From the NCBI GenBank assembly GCA_947652115.1, contig OX393567.1, positions 430,001-494,000 of the forward strand: a stretch of DNA of 64,000 nt, given 5' to 3'. The position numbers were made by a program, and so were the translations under genes. The stretch comes from Blastomussa wellsi. Its lineage: Eukaryota; Cnidaria; Anthozoa; Scleractinia; Plerogyridae. Shown here piece by piece: positions 1-11,338 of the stretch; position 1 is the first letter of the stretch, and each line of letters starts with the position of its first letter. The notes beneath the pieces were generated by a model. That model was not told the DNA's origin. It searched no databases and saw only the letters and a list, made by a program, of their open reading frames with translations.

Positions 1-903
1 TCATTTAGCTGAACTTATTTTAGGTAAAATAGTAAATCCTATTTAAATACATAAAGTAGTAAATCTTATTTAAAAGCGACAAACCTAACACTTAAATCAG
101 AAACTAATTTGCAACAAAAGATCACTCGCAGCCCCAGGCTTAATTTAATTAACAGAAGCAAAAATGAATTAATTTCTAAATACAAGACAACAGTAATGTT
201 AGGAATATCAGAGAATCGCCGTTGAGTTAATCAAAGTTATACCATCAAATGGTCACCTTTCAGGGTTAATTAGGCTGTGTGGTTTCTAAGATGACCAAAC
301 GCAGCAAAATAAGTCATGTGAATTGAACAAAACAGATGGAAAATTTCGATATAATATTCGATTCAGATTGTCAGAAAATGATCCTAAATGAATAAATAAG
401 ATTTTAGTCATTTCCTAGGATGATCTTAAGGACTCAGAGGTATTTTTAGAGGACGTTTTCACTTTAGAAATTTCCTGAGAGATCTTAAATGAGTTTAATA
501 AATGGCAATTATATTGGTGTTACAAACCGGCAGAGAAGCTATTTAGAATTTTCGGCAATCATGGCAATCGCGGACCGATTACTCGTGTGGCTTTAATTAG
601 AATTCGGACTGCGTAAGAGCATTTTTTCTTTTTTTTTTTTTTTGCGTTTTGGGGCAATGCTAGGAGAGAGTGTTCAGCCGCTGGAGGGCTATACTGAGAA
701 CGAGATCTCACAGGGTTCAATTTCATTGTTGATTTCATTTTATGCGAATGGACGGAGGGAGAACTTAAGCCCTTCCTGTGGTTCAATTGCCTGTGTTGAA
801 ATGCGAATAAGAGAGCTAACCTTCAATAGAACATTTACCTTGCCAATTTTTCATACCTTTGACACTTTAGTTTTCTTTAATTGTCTTTTGTTTTCTTTTA
901 TAG
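1..903. other. AT-rich non-coding flank
   Basis: No exon could be supported here. The first exon of copy A (signal peptide plus WRWPW-like motif) was looked for on the + strand and not found, so it is either further upstream or lost. A poly-T run lies at about 625-643. The open frame over 642-1091 is only partly exonic, at 904-936. Confidence 0.5.
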
Positions 904-3900
904 ATCCTATGGCTCCAGAATGGGATGAACTATCAGGTAGGTCATTTCCGGCCCTTATGCACTCTGGGAATGGAGCAGTAGTACCAGTGGGGGGCGTGAT
1001 GACCTACTGGGATTTACTTTGGTTATCTAGGCAACTGATTACCGGTACTGAACAAACAGATATTTATATAAACTCTTTTCCTAATTTTTGAACTTCTCAA
1101 ATGGCTAAAACTTGTGAGATAAGTATGTCCTTTTCGACAAACGTGATCGTAACTTTGTCACGCACCGCCATAAATTTATAACGTGTTGGTTTCCAAACGA
1201 AGGACGCTGTTGAGCTGAAAAGTTGCTTGTACACAGATATAAATGAAATTTAGCACCTCTTATGTCTGATGTGTATAAAAAGTTTAGTGACTCTGGTTTT
1301 GGATTTTAGAATTTGATGACGTCACGTGCATGCGCTCTATAATCAATTAACTTCTACCGGGATTGTCGATTCAAATTTCGTAACTGCCAAGAAAATATAT
1401 TCCTGCTGTGTTGGGCTTGGAAAAACCGTTTGAAAGGGTTTTTTTATTTGATGCGTTTATTACACAAATATTAGATAGAGAACAGAGATCTTTAAATTCA
1501 AAGCGGTGAGTAAACAAAGCAGCGTGTTATGATCGTATATCGTAAATCGGTTGTCATGATCACTCTTCAATACAACGCAACTTTTGTTAAACCAAACTAT
1601 AACAACGGGAAAATAACGTTACTAGGCTCGTATATAAAGCCATGGGGATTCTTGATATTTAATTTACTTTTTGGAGAAAACATTTAGTGGAATTTTAATC
1701 GGGCGGCTTTAAGATCCCTCTGATCTTCCTTTTTCTTCCAATTAAAAAAGGATGACTTGTGTTTCATCGATGAGTCAACGTGGGAAATTCGCATAGGGTC
1801 AATTCCAATTCTATTATTTTCACAGTCTATTTCTATGGTTGCATAAAACGCTAACGCAAAACCTTCCTTTTGAATGTGTGCTAGTCTTAACTTTTTACGA
1901 TGTCGTTTAGTCACGTGGCTCAAATGGGAGGCTATACCGCTGACCGTAAGTGACGCTGTCGACAAGGGCTGGATTTTAAGGAACGAATGCCGAGGTGAGC
2001 TTAAAACGTGTAACAAAAATTTAGCTCCAGTACAGAGCATTATAAGTCATAAGCAAGATAATTATATACAAATTGTATTTAACAATTATTCTGCGGAATC
2101 ACGCAAAATATCGCTTGATACTTAGCCGACGAGGCCGTAGGCCGAGTTGGCTAAGACAAGACGGTACATGTATTCCGCAAGATTGAGCAGTATAATTGTT
2201 TTATTATTCAACAAATCGCAAACGAAAAGTAGCAGAGCTTTGGAAGACACAACCTATTACGTATATCAGTCGCAGGATATCTGTCATTCATAGGTAACAG
2301 ATAACCGCATTAATTGGCTTCATGACTATGAGCAACGTGATAATTTGTTGAATAATAATACGAGCAGTACAATTAATTCCAAATTGTACTCCACAGAGTA
2401 CTTATTACGTTTCTATAGCAACTCAGGGCAAGCAAGGCAAATTTGAAATGGTGAGAAAGAAAAGCACCCAAACCTGGATTAATGTATGGCGCAGCTGGGC
2501 TGATTTAACCCTAATCTTGGAGAATATTCGGCGGAAGAACTCGACAAAATTCTTCAGCGATTTTATGTAGAAGTAAGAAACAGATGCGGTCTATTTTCTT
2601 TTAATTTTGTTGAATGTACTATAGACAAAAAATGCTCGTGCAATTTTGAGAACTTTCAAAACATCACTCCTACCTATTAATCACGAATTGTACTCGAGGT
2701 CGTGCGATTTGCTATACTAAGATACATATTATTGCCGTTACTGCCGGTCCATGGAATACAAGGATAGCATGTTGAGTTGTTTTACATGAAACAGATAGTT
2801 TTGCTTATAATTAGTACCTACCCTACATCCCTCCCTTCCTCCATCAATACTAGCTTCCCTAACTCTGTCCCTCTCTCCCTCCCTCTCTCCCTCCCTATCT
2901 CCCTATCTCCCTCCCCTCCACCACCTTCCTCCCTCACTCCTTTCTTTCCTCCTTCATCCATGGCAAGTCCTCCTAACCCCTGTCGTCTTTGCATATATCC
3001 ATTTGTCAGAAGGCAATCAAATGTACGCACTAAAGCACTTGTAAATTCACCAGGTACAGCTCATGGCTTGGATGTGTTTAATTGTCTTTCAGACAGCGCA
3101 TATTTTCATGGTTATCGTTATGCTCTTGACGGGGATATGACAATAATGCTTTTATTCGACGCAAATGATCAAATAGCTGGAATACAAACTGGAGTGAGTA
3201 TGTTTAGTTGTCTATGCCGTAATTGATGGGGTTAACAAAAATCTGAAAAGACTCAAGTGTAGCAATCCGGAGTGAGTGAAAACGGTTACGACAGATTCCT
3301 CAGCCCATTTCGCCCATTTTAATCCCATTTTTTTCTTGCCCAGATATAATTAAGACTAAAGTTTACGAGGTATTGTTTAACTCCGAAGTTCGGGATTTAT
3401 TTAGACTTTCAATCCGTTATCCCCAATGCAGTAACAAAATTCTATGCACTGTTTCATTGAAAGTTCTTAGACGAAATGTGGCAACACAATACCAGGCATT
3501 TTTCGTTTATAATTCTCACTCTGTGCTATGCCCAGAATTTTGATACTTATATTTTTTTTTGTCTTTAAATTCACAAGATTTCCAAATCAGCTATTCAAGC
3601 TAAGGCGTTGCCATGGAGAGAGGAAGAAGATTTTTACGTCATAACGGCATACTTTAAAGATCCAAGCCTCATTTGCTCCAAGAAACATTCCCACGCTAAA
3701 TATATCGGTGATAGACTTTTAATCCAAAACGGTTCCAAGACTTTTGGATTTGTCCAGGCTCCTTTGCTGGAAGACGGCTTGTTAGAAAGCGCGTGGACTG
3801 AGGGAGAGTGCTTCTGGTCGATGGGTAAGTTAACCGCGGTCAAATGCTAAAAACAAGAAAGGTACTTTCACTGCTTAAAGTTTCATTTACCAGTTTCCTG

Positions 3901-5907
3901 TTGATTTACTAAATTTTCCGGGGCTTTACTAAAAAAAGTCTGAGTAGCTGAAAACGCTGCAATGCGAACTTTTCGACGCCATTTACAAAGTGATTTGGTC
4001 GGGCGCAGATCATTTAAAGACGACACTCGTTAATTTGTAAAGAAAATGAAAAAGACCAAAAATATTTTTGCACTCAGCATCTATTTTATATGCCCTTTCC
4101 TATCTTCAATTCCTCGCAAATGACATGCCCCGAAAGGAAAGAGCTCGAGACATTTGACCGAATCAGTAAATAAGTTCTTAATTTTAATTTTTCAACTCTT
4201 AGAATCCTATTGAGGTTAATGGAGATGTCTTGAATCTTAAGTTATCAATCTTGTCCCTATTATCTTTCATACGTGAAAATCACAGAAATTGGAAATTTCA
4301 AGATGCACAATAATGAACATTTTGGTTTAACGATTTCAGTGAAAATATACCATTAGTACACGGTAACACTCACCATATTTCATGTGTTTGTAGGGAAGTT
4401 GTTCTGGTATGACCTGTTTAACGTGACTGACTGCGACTCGTTATTTCCTGTGTTTCTCATGTACACGAATGGAGTGTTGAACGGCTTTGGCTGGGTTCTT
4501 ACACACAAACTTGATAATCGACGTTTCGTGCATCCAACAAATGTGTCCTACCCGGTATGTTATGCGCCATTGATGTTTAATTCTGCCTCACCTGTAGAGA
4601 AAGAATCTGTGTAGAAAAAAATGCAGCTAAATTACTTGTCGAGTTTCGGCGGGAAAACTGGAAGCTGTGACTCCAGCACATAGGCTACTTTCTGGTTGGT
4701 TTCGTATTCCATATCGTTGGCTAAAGTGGGATCAGAATGTATTAATAAATGTTTGTGTCAAATTATTACAAATCAACTATTTTACCATAACTGCGGAAAT
4801 TCTTCCGCGCTCATTGGCTAATCGTCGTTTTAAGTTAGAGGACACACATAAATAACATATTGGATGACGCCATCGCGCGCAGTTTTTGAAAACTTTGTCA
4901 AACGTTTTACAGTTGAGCGTAAGTAAGCGACAAATTGCATCCAAGTAGGACTCCTTTAAAGGGAAAATCATCAACTTCGGTTTTAAGGGGAATGCTAGTC
5001 CAACTGTAAAGGGTAAAACGCCAAAGTTTGACGTGAAACTTGAATGGAACTGTTCATTGTCGTGTTCTGCCAAAGTACTTCGAGAGGATTGAACGTTTTA
5101 GTAAATTCAAAGGGTGTTCAGGCAAGAATTTCCAATTAGTATATAGGTTAGTTATTGAAATTCTGTTTCTCTAGTTTGTCTTTAGGTTACTTTGCGCCGT
5201 TTTACTTGAAGATTGTGAGTCTATAAATCTCGAAATTGTTTTCGCTAAAAGAATTTTAGTTTTGCCTTTCCGAAGGTCTACGTTTCGTTTTGTTATGGTA
5301 AAAAACAAATTGACGGTAATTTTTCGTCGTATTTCCTGTTAATTTTAATGAATTTCGCCATAACATTGTCAAATTTAGTCTGCGAATCAACTCGGCTATC
5401 GCCATGTTGATCCACAGCTGCTTTGACAATGTGATAAGAAATTCACTAAAAATAACAGGAAATACGATGAAAAACTACTGTCAATTTGTTAAAATGTGAA
5501 ACGCAAAAATTGCAAATATGCAGGGGTGACATTAGGGAGCTTAACTAAACCTCGACAGAACGAGAACGTTGCTTGACAAAAGATCGGCTAACAGTGAGCA
5601 GAACAATTATAGCTCTACATTTGTCTTAGTTAAATGTCGTTGTACGTTTCTTTACCTTCCATTGCAAAACACAACGTGAAATGACTAGATTTTGAGTGTT
5701 TTAGAGAACATGAACCATGGCAGCTAAATTTCTGCATCCCTATTTATTCTGTTTATTAATTTAATTCCACTAGAAAGTTTTAATTTCGTTTCCTTTCTTT
5801 AGTATCTGTTTAAGAATGGAACCGCGCCCGCTTGTTTTTGGACCACTGGCCAGCTGTCTTTGATGCACGTCTACTTGGACTCCAGTCCTTTTCTAAACAT
5901 TTGCTAG
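904..5907 (+). CDS. Secreted six-cysteine family, copy A (partial, first exon not seen)
   Basis: Exons by homology to copies B and C and by splice signals: 904-936, 1911-1994, 3093-3193, 3578-3824, 4394-4554, 5803-5907 (TAG). Exons 3, 4 and 6 have exactly the lengths of copies B and C (84, 101 and 161 nt) and the same phases. Markers in order are APEWDELS, VTWLKWEAIPL, SAYFHGYRY..MLLFDANDQIAGIQTG, FYVITAYF, GECFWSMG, LFPVFLMYTNGVLNGFGW and FLNIC-stop. The six cysteines of the family are kept, and NVT, NVS and NGT are possible N-glycosylation sites. It is a clearly diverged paralogue on the opposite strand to the other copies. Function is unknown; the sequence suggests secretion only through the family's first exon, which is missing from view here. 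The donor/acceptor pairs are canonical except for the unverified 5' end. Confidence 0.7.
2101..2420. repeat. MITE-like repeat in intron 3 of copy A
   Basis: An interrupted palindrome-rich stretch with the motif GACGAGGCCGTAGGCCGAGT near 2130. AT-rich edges, ACAAATTGTATTTAAC near 2070 and AATTCCAAATTGTACT near 2380, run in opposite orientations. No coding capacity is seen. The boundaries are approximate. Confidence 0.35.
2818..2952 (+). repeat. Pyrimidine-rich (CCCT)n tract
   Basis: A low-complexity run of CTCCCT/TCCC units inside intron 3 of copy A. It generates spurious open frames on both strands. Confidence 0.8.
5280..5502. repeat. Fold-back MITE in last intron of copy A
   Basis: Two long inverted arms, roughly 5280-5375 and 5424-5502. 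Each carries AACAAATTGAC followed by a CGTATTTCCTGTTA block in opposite orientation. Arm matching is imperfect but obvious. There is no open frame, and the boundaries are approximate. Confidence 0.65.
5531..5718. repeat. Truncated copy of the TAGGGAGCTTAA MITE
   Basis: It begins TTAGGGAGCTTAACTAAACC. It continues collinearly with the reverse complement of the full element at 31278-31646: the blocks GAACGAGAACGTTGC, GTACGTTTCTTTACC, CAAAACACAACGTGAAATGA and GAGAACATGAACC all have counterparts there. The far terminal repeat is missing. Confidence 0.6.
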
Positions 5908-7255
5908 AAGGAAGATTTATTCATTTGAACCGCGAGGATATAATCAAGTCACGTGCCTCAAGTAGTCTTGTAGAACTATCTGCAAGCTGCATTCAAAGGA
6001 ACAGATACTGTAACAAGAGCCCTTAGTTGTGGTTTCTTGGCCAGAGAAGCCGCAAAGAATCAATATTAACTACTCTATATCACTTTAATTCATGTCAATA
6101 AGTAAAAATGAAATACTCAACTACAAAACCCGTTGGTGTGTTCTTTTCTTCGTACCACATGAAAGATTTCAAACCATATATTACTGACCGGAATGTGACC
6201 GGTTATGCAGAAACTCTTCTAAGCTTGCAAGTCTGCTAGTCTTCTAGTGTAGCAGATGTTTTTGTTTTGCGGCATTATTCCATTATTCATTATTCTATTG
6301 TTCTCTCTTGAAGGGTAGGAGGCCATTCATGTGATACCGTCCGAGCATCACCCCAAAAACGTAAGAGCCTAATGATTTTAATACCCCAATAGAAACCTAC
6401 AGATAGTGGTCCAGTTTTGCTAAAATTAACATGCCAATGTACTGAAGGTATAAAAAGAGTGATATGACCATGATACCATTAGGAGCTTTGAATGTCAACT
6501 TGAAAAAACCAGGACGACTATTCCATGTAATAATTGTTCTCCCACTAGCTTCCTTGAACAATTTACTCAACATTTTCATGTTGGTGTTTTAGGCACAATT
6601 TGTGTATGAGCAAACGTTCTCCATTAAGAGTCGACACCATTTTAGTGCTTTTTTACTAATTGAGCAGAAAAATCCACTTGACAGTTCCGTGTGGCTTTTA
6701 TTGCAGACAGAACAGAAAACGCTTACAACTAGTACTATAATGTCTGATAACAAAATGTTCATCAAGGACATCACACCAGGTGTTACAATTCTACCCAAAC
6801 GTACTAATTATTTAAAAATATTAATAGTCAATTCTCCCTACTATTTAATTTCGCATACATTTTTTCATATCAGTACCAAGAAGTTGATGGTAAATTCAAA
6901 CGATCACAACTCCCTGGTTGATAATTTTCTTCATTATTATCACCTTAGCTATTCGATTGGCAATTTATCAATGTTGTAAGGTGAATTTAGATTTCCATCC
7001 ATGAGTAGAAAAGCGAATTGTTACTAAAAGTACCAGACAGCCAGTAATTCTGCAAAACAGTAACTGCGTAATATTTGTTTTGTCATAACCCCAGCTAAAG
7101 AAATTAATTACAATGGTAATCAGCAAAAAGACTAAATCTTCCATATGAAAACCTATTTATTTTTCAGTCACTAAAATATTTTTTTCGATTCATAGAAACC
7201 TCTTTTAACGCTATTCATAGATGATCATGACATGTTCGTCTGCATGTAAGTTTAT
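5908..7255. other. Tail-to-tail spacer between copies A (+) and D (-)
   Basis: It contains the 3' flanks of both genes. The part from about 6590 to 6800 is the conserved 3' flank of the minus-strand copies, related to 10990-11090 and 18195-18300, including a minus-strand AATAAA. The rest shows nothing I can name; short open frames here are not conserved as proteins. Confidence 0.5.
6697..6702 (-). promoter_or_regulatory. Polyadenylation signal AATAAA downstream of copy D
   Basis: AATAAA on the minus strand about 550 bp past the copy D stop. It lies in a block shared with copies B and C (CTGTTCTGTCTGCAATAAAAG in D), so the signal predates the duplications. Confidence 0.5.
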
Positions 7256-9078
7256 TTAGATAACGCACAAGTTAAATATTGGCCACGTATCCAGATACAC
7301 GTGCTGACTCGTCATTTTCAGGAGATTAGGCGTGCATTTAGGCTTCGTACCGGGCAAGAAGAAACCAAGCTGAAAAGAAAGCAAAGAAGTGAAGACTTAA
7401 TGAATGGATTAAATATAATTTGAGCTGGAAGAACTGCCACACTGCATACCATGTTATGTATGTAGACCTTTTATTTGAAGAAAGCAATGGCAAGACAATA
7501 GGAATCCCATGGAACAGCGCTTATGCATTATTTCAAAACAATAGATACATTTGTTAGACGGTGTCTAAACGTGTCAATTTCGACCTTAGTAAGTCATGGT
7601 TTATGGAATCGACGTCTAAACCTTGATTTAGCCTTAAACCATGTCTAACTCAGGCTTCGTTTATTAATTAAATAATCGTCCCCTTAAATATTGACGGGAG
7701 AACTAAATCATACAATATTGTTAGGGAGTTTTAAAGCAAACCAAAACGTACGTAACGGATAACGGATAAAGGAATTCAAGAAATTCAAAACCTATACCCA
7801 TGCGTTGTATGCGTTGTTCTCACCCCATTTTGAATCCCAGCTATTTTGCCGTTGGAGTCAAACAAAAGCATCACAGCAGTATCTCCTTTCAGCACGTAAC
7901 GATTCCCAGCAAAGTAATTGGTAGCTGCAACAGGAAAAGAACAGAAACATCAAAGTGCACAAATTACATTCTCACCAGTGATAGAGTTAAAAATCTCGCG
8001 CCACTTTTTCAATCAATCAAATCAATCGTGGTTCGCTCGCGCACATTTTCCCACAATCCCCTCGTAATTGCATTTATATAATAAGGTCAATTATGGACGA
8101 ATTTTGATTGGTTTCTACCTATAATTTATTAAAGCACACACGTACTTATGACGTCATGATTAAAAGCTTTTCCTCGTCGTTTTTCAAAAAGGCGGAAAGT
8201 TTTGAAAATTTAGGGAATATATTACCGCAATGGTAGACTAATGGTTGAGTCGAGGCTGTAGACAAGTATTAGTACCAGGAGGACGAAACGTGGTGGCAGA
8301 CGCACAGCAACGTGGAATATATTTGTCAACGAGTTTTGATTGGTCCACTGGTTCTTCTGCGTCATTTGGAATTGGCCAGGGGTACTTTACGATATTCAAT
8401 TGAAAACTGCTTCACCACTTTGCTTTTTTAATTGGTCTTAGAAAGGTAGCGCCACAATAAAGACGCATGTTTCCTTGCCCTTCTTTCAACTTCTCATTGT
8501 TTCATTACATTCATTGTCGACAACGAAAACTGATCTAGCCGAATTACTGGCTGTCAATCATTTCTTACCATTACTGGCTGTCAACCATTTCTTACCATTA
8601 CATGACTTGGACAATATCCAGTCATCAGCCTTGGCCTTGTTCATATCCATTGGCAGTTTGCTGAACTTTCCCCACGTCACTGTAAATGCATCCGTATCAT
8701 CCAAGGTTAGTTAACATCTTTACACGAACTGAAGAATGACTTTAAATAAAAGAAAGCTTGAGTAAAAGAAAAGAAAGCTTGAACACGAGACTTTCAGGTC
8801 AGGAAAGTTGCTAAGCAACGGAACGTATTTTGTTGCTTGGCGCTGTAGTGTATTTAGACCCAGATCCCCTCTCAGTGTTGTAATACATTAGGACCCAGAC
8901 CTTCTCGGATGGATAGTCGAGCACGAGCCATCATGGCCGAATAAAAGTCATCGTTGTTGTTTGGTTAAATCCTGCTGAATCCTTTCCATCACCGACTAGT
9001 TCGGGACACAACAGGCGCCACTCTTCTTTATTAGAATTTACAGAATTGTGAACTATTCTTAATATAAAAAGATTATAC

Positions 9079-9131
<53 letters not shown>

Positions 9132-9360
9132 ACTTTATTAAAGTCTCATGTCTTATAGCTCAGGCACACATCTTTGCCTTTTTAGAGTGTTCACGGTAGT
9201 GATTAAGTGTGGCGAAGAATGGAACAGTCAACCTCGTTAAGCAGTAACTGAACTTTAGAACATGAGTAAAAGAAAAGAAAAGGAAACACATTTTTGAGTT
9301 GCGTGCGTTTCATTAAAAAATGCACTTTATAGTTACCTGAGAGTTGTTCCCACTCTGGAG
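7256..9360 (-). pseudogene. Copy D of the secreted six-cysteine family, missing exons 1, 5 and 6
   Basis: Recognisable exons on the minus strand: exon 2 at 9337-9360, exon 3 at 8596-8679, exon 4 at 7824-7924 and exon 7 at 7256-7369 (ends NLCVI-stop). Each keeps the exact length and open frame of the intact copies. The long exon 5 and exon 6 are absent between 7370 and 7823. Sequence homologous to the region just past exon 7 stops near 7450 and homology to intron 4 resumes near 7690, with unrelated sequence between. Exon 1 is also absent; its expected place is taken by a TTGTG satellite at about 9990-10169. The donor of exon 3 is duplicated in tandem (8555-8600). Without the signal peptide and the central domain a normal product is not possible. 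Confidence 0.75.
9080..9200 (-). mobile_element. Probable LINE 3' tail with (AAT)n microsatellite
   Basis: On the minus strand the sequence reads TTTAATAAAGTTC and then (ATT)n. This resembles the AATAAAGTT-(ATT)n end of the LINE fragment at 52.5-52.9 kb. No protein-coding part is visible. Confidence 0.35.
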
Positions 9361-9989
9361 CTGAAAAAAAATAAGTTATCGGACATGATCAAAAAGATAT
9401 CGCCGGACATTCGTTGTACAGTCCACTTTAGCTTTATAAGGAGATAGAAATCGAGAGCGAATAACACAACGCAACGCAACATAAAGCCACATAACATATA
9501 ACTCAAAACAATATCAAAAAAAAATATGAATTATGTTACCCTGTAAATTAATATAATTATGTTACCTGGTAAATTAGTACCTTGTAAATATCAAAAATTA
9601 TAAATTATGTTACCTTGTAAATAATTATGTTGCCTAACTTGAAAATGAAGGTTTGACTAGCGCGATTAGTATAATCTACTAGACGTCAAATCTTAACAAC
9701 AAACTGATCCAAATCTTCTTTTCTTCACAGGCACAGAAACACTTCAAAAAATCGAAGAAACGGCTGGACAAAGTGATATACAAAGCCCTTTTTACACAAA
9801 ACCGGCCTTCATTCATTAACCAAAAAAAAAAGCGAAAAACCATCCAAAACCAATAAGAAGGATTCATGGAAGTTACAACGACAGTAAAGAACATCGAGGA
9901 GATATGGATGAGTTACTAAATCTTTATGTAGACATTGTGTTTGGCCGGAACCAGGGAGCACTATTAAGCCTCTTTGAAGGCCTGTGCTA

Positions 9990-10169
9990 GTGTTGTGTTG
10001 AGTTGTGCTGTGTTGTGCTGTGTTGTGTTGTGCTATGTTCTGCTGTGTTGTGTTGTGTTGTGTTGTGCTGTATTGTGTTGTGTTGTGTTGTGCTGTGCTG
10101 TGTTGTGTTGTGTTGTGCTGTGTTCTGTTATGTTGTGTTGTTTTTTGTTGTGTTGTGCTGTGTTGTGTT
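9990..10169 (+). repeat. Pentanucleotide satellite (TTGTG/CTGTG)n
   Basis: About 180 bp of 5-mer units alternating TTGTG and CTGTG with few interruptions, producing open frames in all three forward frames that are not genes. Both flanks are homologous to sequence around copy B: the left flank (CTCTTTGAAGGCCTGT) matches 15222-15237 and the right flank (AAAATCGTC..CATAAAAGATCAT) matches about 16329-16351. Confidence 0.9.
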
Positions 10170-10664
10170 GGCGCAAAATCGTCTGCATAAAAGATCATGA
10201 TCTAACTTGAAATTATGTTTGACTGGCAGGCGTTCAGGGAAGTTGATTTCGATCAAGGACTGCCATTGCAGAAAACATTTCTAGAGAGCTTGTCGAATGA
10301 CGATTTCGTTTGGATTTCACATTTTATATTTCGGCGTTTTTCCATTTTAAGCAACTGTTTTGTCAAACACTTGACTAGAATTTTAGGTCAACTAGAAAAG
10401 GGATTCTATCCATTACTAAGCACCACGTTTAGTATGATGTCAGGAGAAAAAAATGAAAGAACGTTTTCATGATCGTGCATTTGGATAGAAAATAAGGGAA
10501 CATATTGATCCTAGATGAGCTAAAGTCTAAAGTCCTGTTCAACTCCAGGACCTAATCAACATATCGCTCGAGAAAGATTCGATGTTTAATTTTGTCGTGA
10601 TTTCGTGAACCTAACCCTGTATTAAGAACTTCGAGCTCCATCGGAGAGATGGTTAACCCAAACA

Positions 10665-10717
10665 AACTCCCCCAGAACCCTGAAAAACTGGCAGTTTTTC
10701 AGGGTTCTGGGGGAGTT
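10665..10717. repeat. Perfect 26-bp inverted repeat
   Basis: The left arm 10665-10690 and right arm 10692-10717 are exact reverse complements with one base between them. The paralogous spacers at about 16850 and 17280 have only part of the sequence and no palindrome. Confidence 0.9.
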
Positions 10718-11011
10718 TCGCACATTCCGTGACCAAAATGCACCCTTTACGTCCCAAGCGCACGATCACAAAAATTTAATTTCTTTTTGAAACTTGTGTC
10801 TTCAACCAAAAATCCGATCATTCGAGATTTGCCTGAATTGGCAAAACCGAAAATGCTAGTCCTCAACATTACGTCAAAGAGTACGTCTATTTCCTGTATT
10901 TAACACTCTCGAAATGTATGTTCGCTTTATATTATGCATTACGTGTTTTTCTGAAAGAACTGGGCGTTTATCAATGGCCAAGGCAAACAAAACAATTGTC
11001 AAGACGTGACT

Positions 11012-11017
11012 TTTATT
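11012..11017 (-). promoter_or_regulatory. Polyadenylation signal AATAAA for copy B
   Basis: AATAAA on the minus strand about 320 bp past the copy B stop, inside the 3' block shared by D, B and C. In C the equivalent hexamer is AATGAA (near 18213). Confidence 0.55.
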
Positions 11018-11338
11018 GCAGACTGAACAGAAAACGCTTACAACTACAATCTCTGATATCAAAATGTCCATCAAGGACAACGCATGAGGTATTACATTTC
11101 TACTTTAAATTGTACTAATTGTTTAAAAACTGAATATCTCCCCACTATTTCCCATACATTTTCTTTTTCATACCAGTACTGAGAATTTGATGGTAAATCC
11201 AGACTATCACAACTGCCTGGTTGATAATATTCTTCATCATCAAATTTTTAATTAAGTTAACTTAAATTAAAAGAGAACCCCTTTTGCTATTCCCGCATTC
11301 TATTCTTAAAGTGCATGTTCGTCTGCATGTAAATATAT

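Larger units (their letters stand above)
10170..11338. other. Duplicated spacer between copies D and B
   Basis: Part of the tandem duplication unit. The block near 10560-10800 (ATTCGATGTTTAATTTTGTCG, GAGCTCCATCGGAGAGAT, CACATTCCGTGACCAAAATG) recurs at about 16730-16990, 17190-17400, 17600-17830 and 24840-25080. No exon is supported. The sequence from about 11000 to 11338 is the 3' UTR-like flank of copy B. Confidence 0.6.

Noticed and set aside
2777..3226. Pro/Ser-rich open frame
   Set aside because: Most of it is a CCCT repeat in an intron. Only 3093-3193 is exonic, in the copy A gene.
9974..10210. Three long cysteine/valine-rich open frames (and a Thr/Gln/His-rich one antisense)
   Set aside because: They are translations of the TTGTG satellite.
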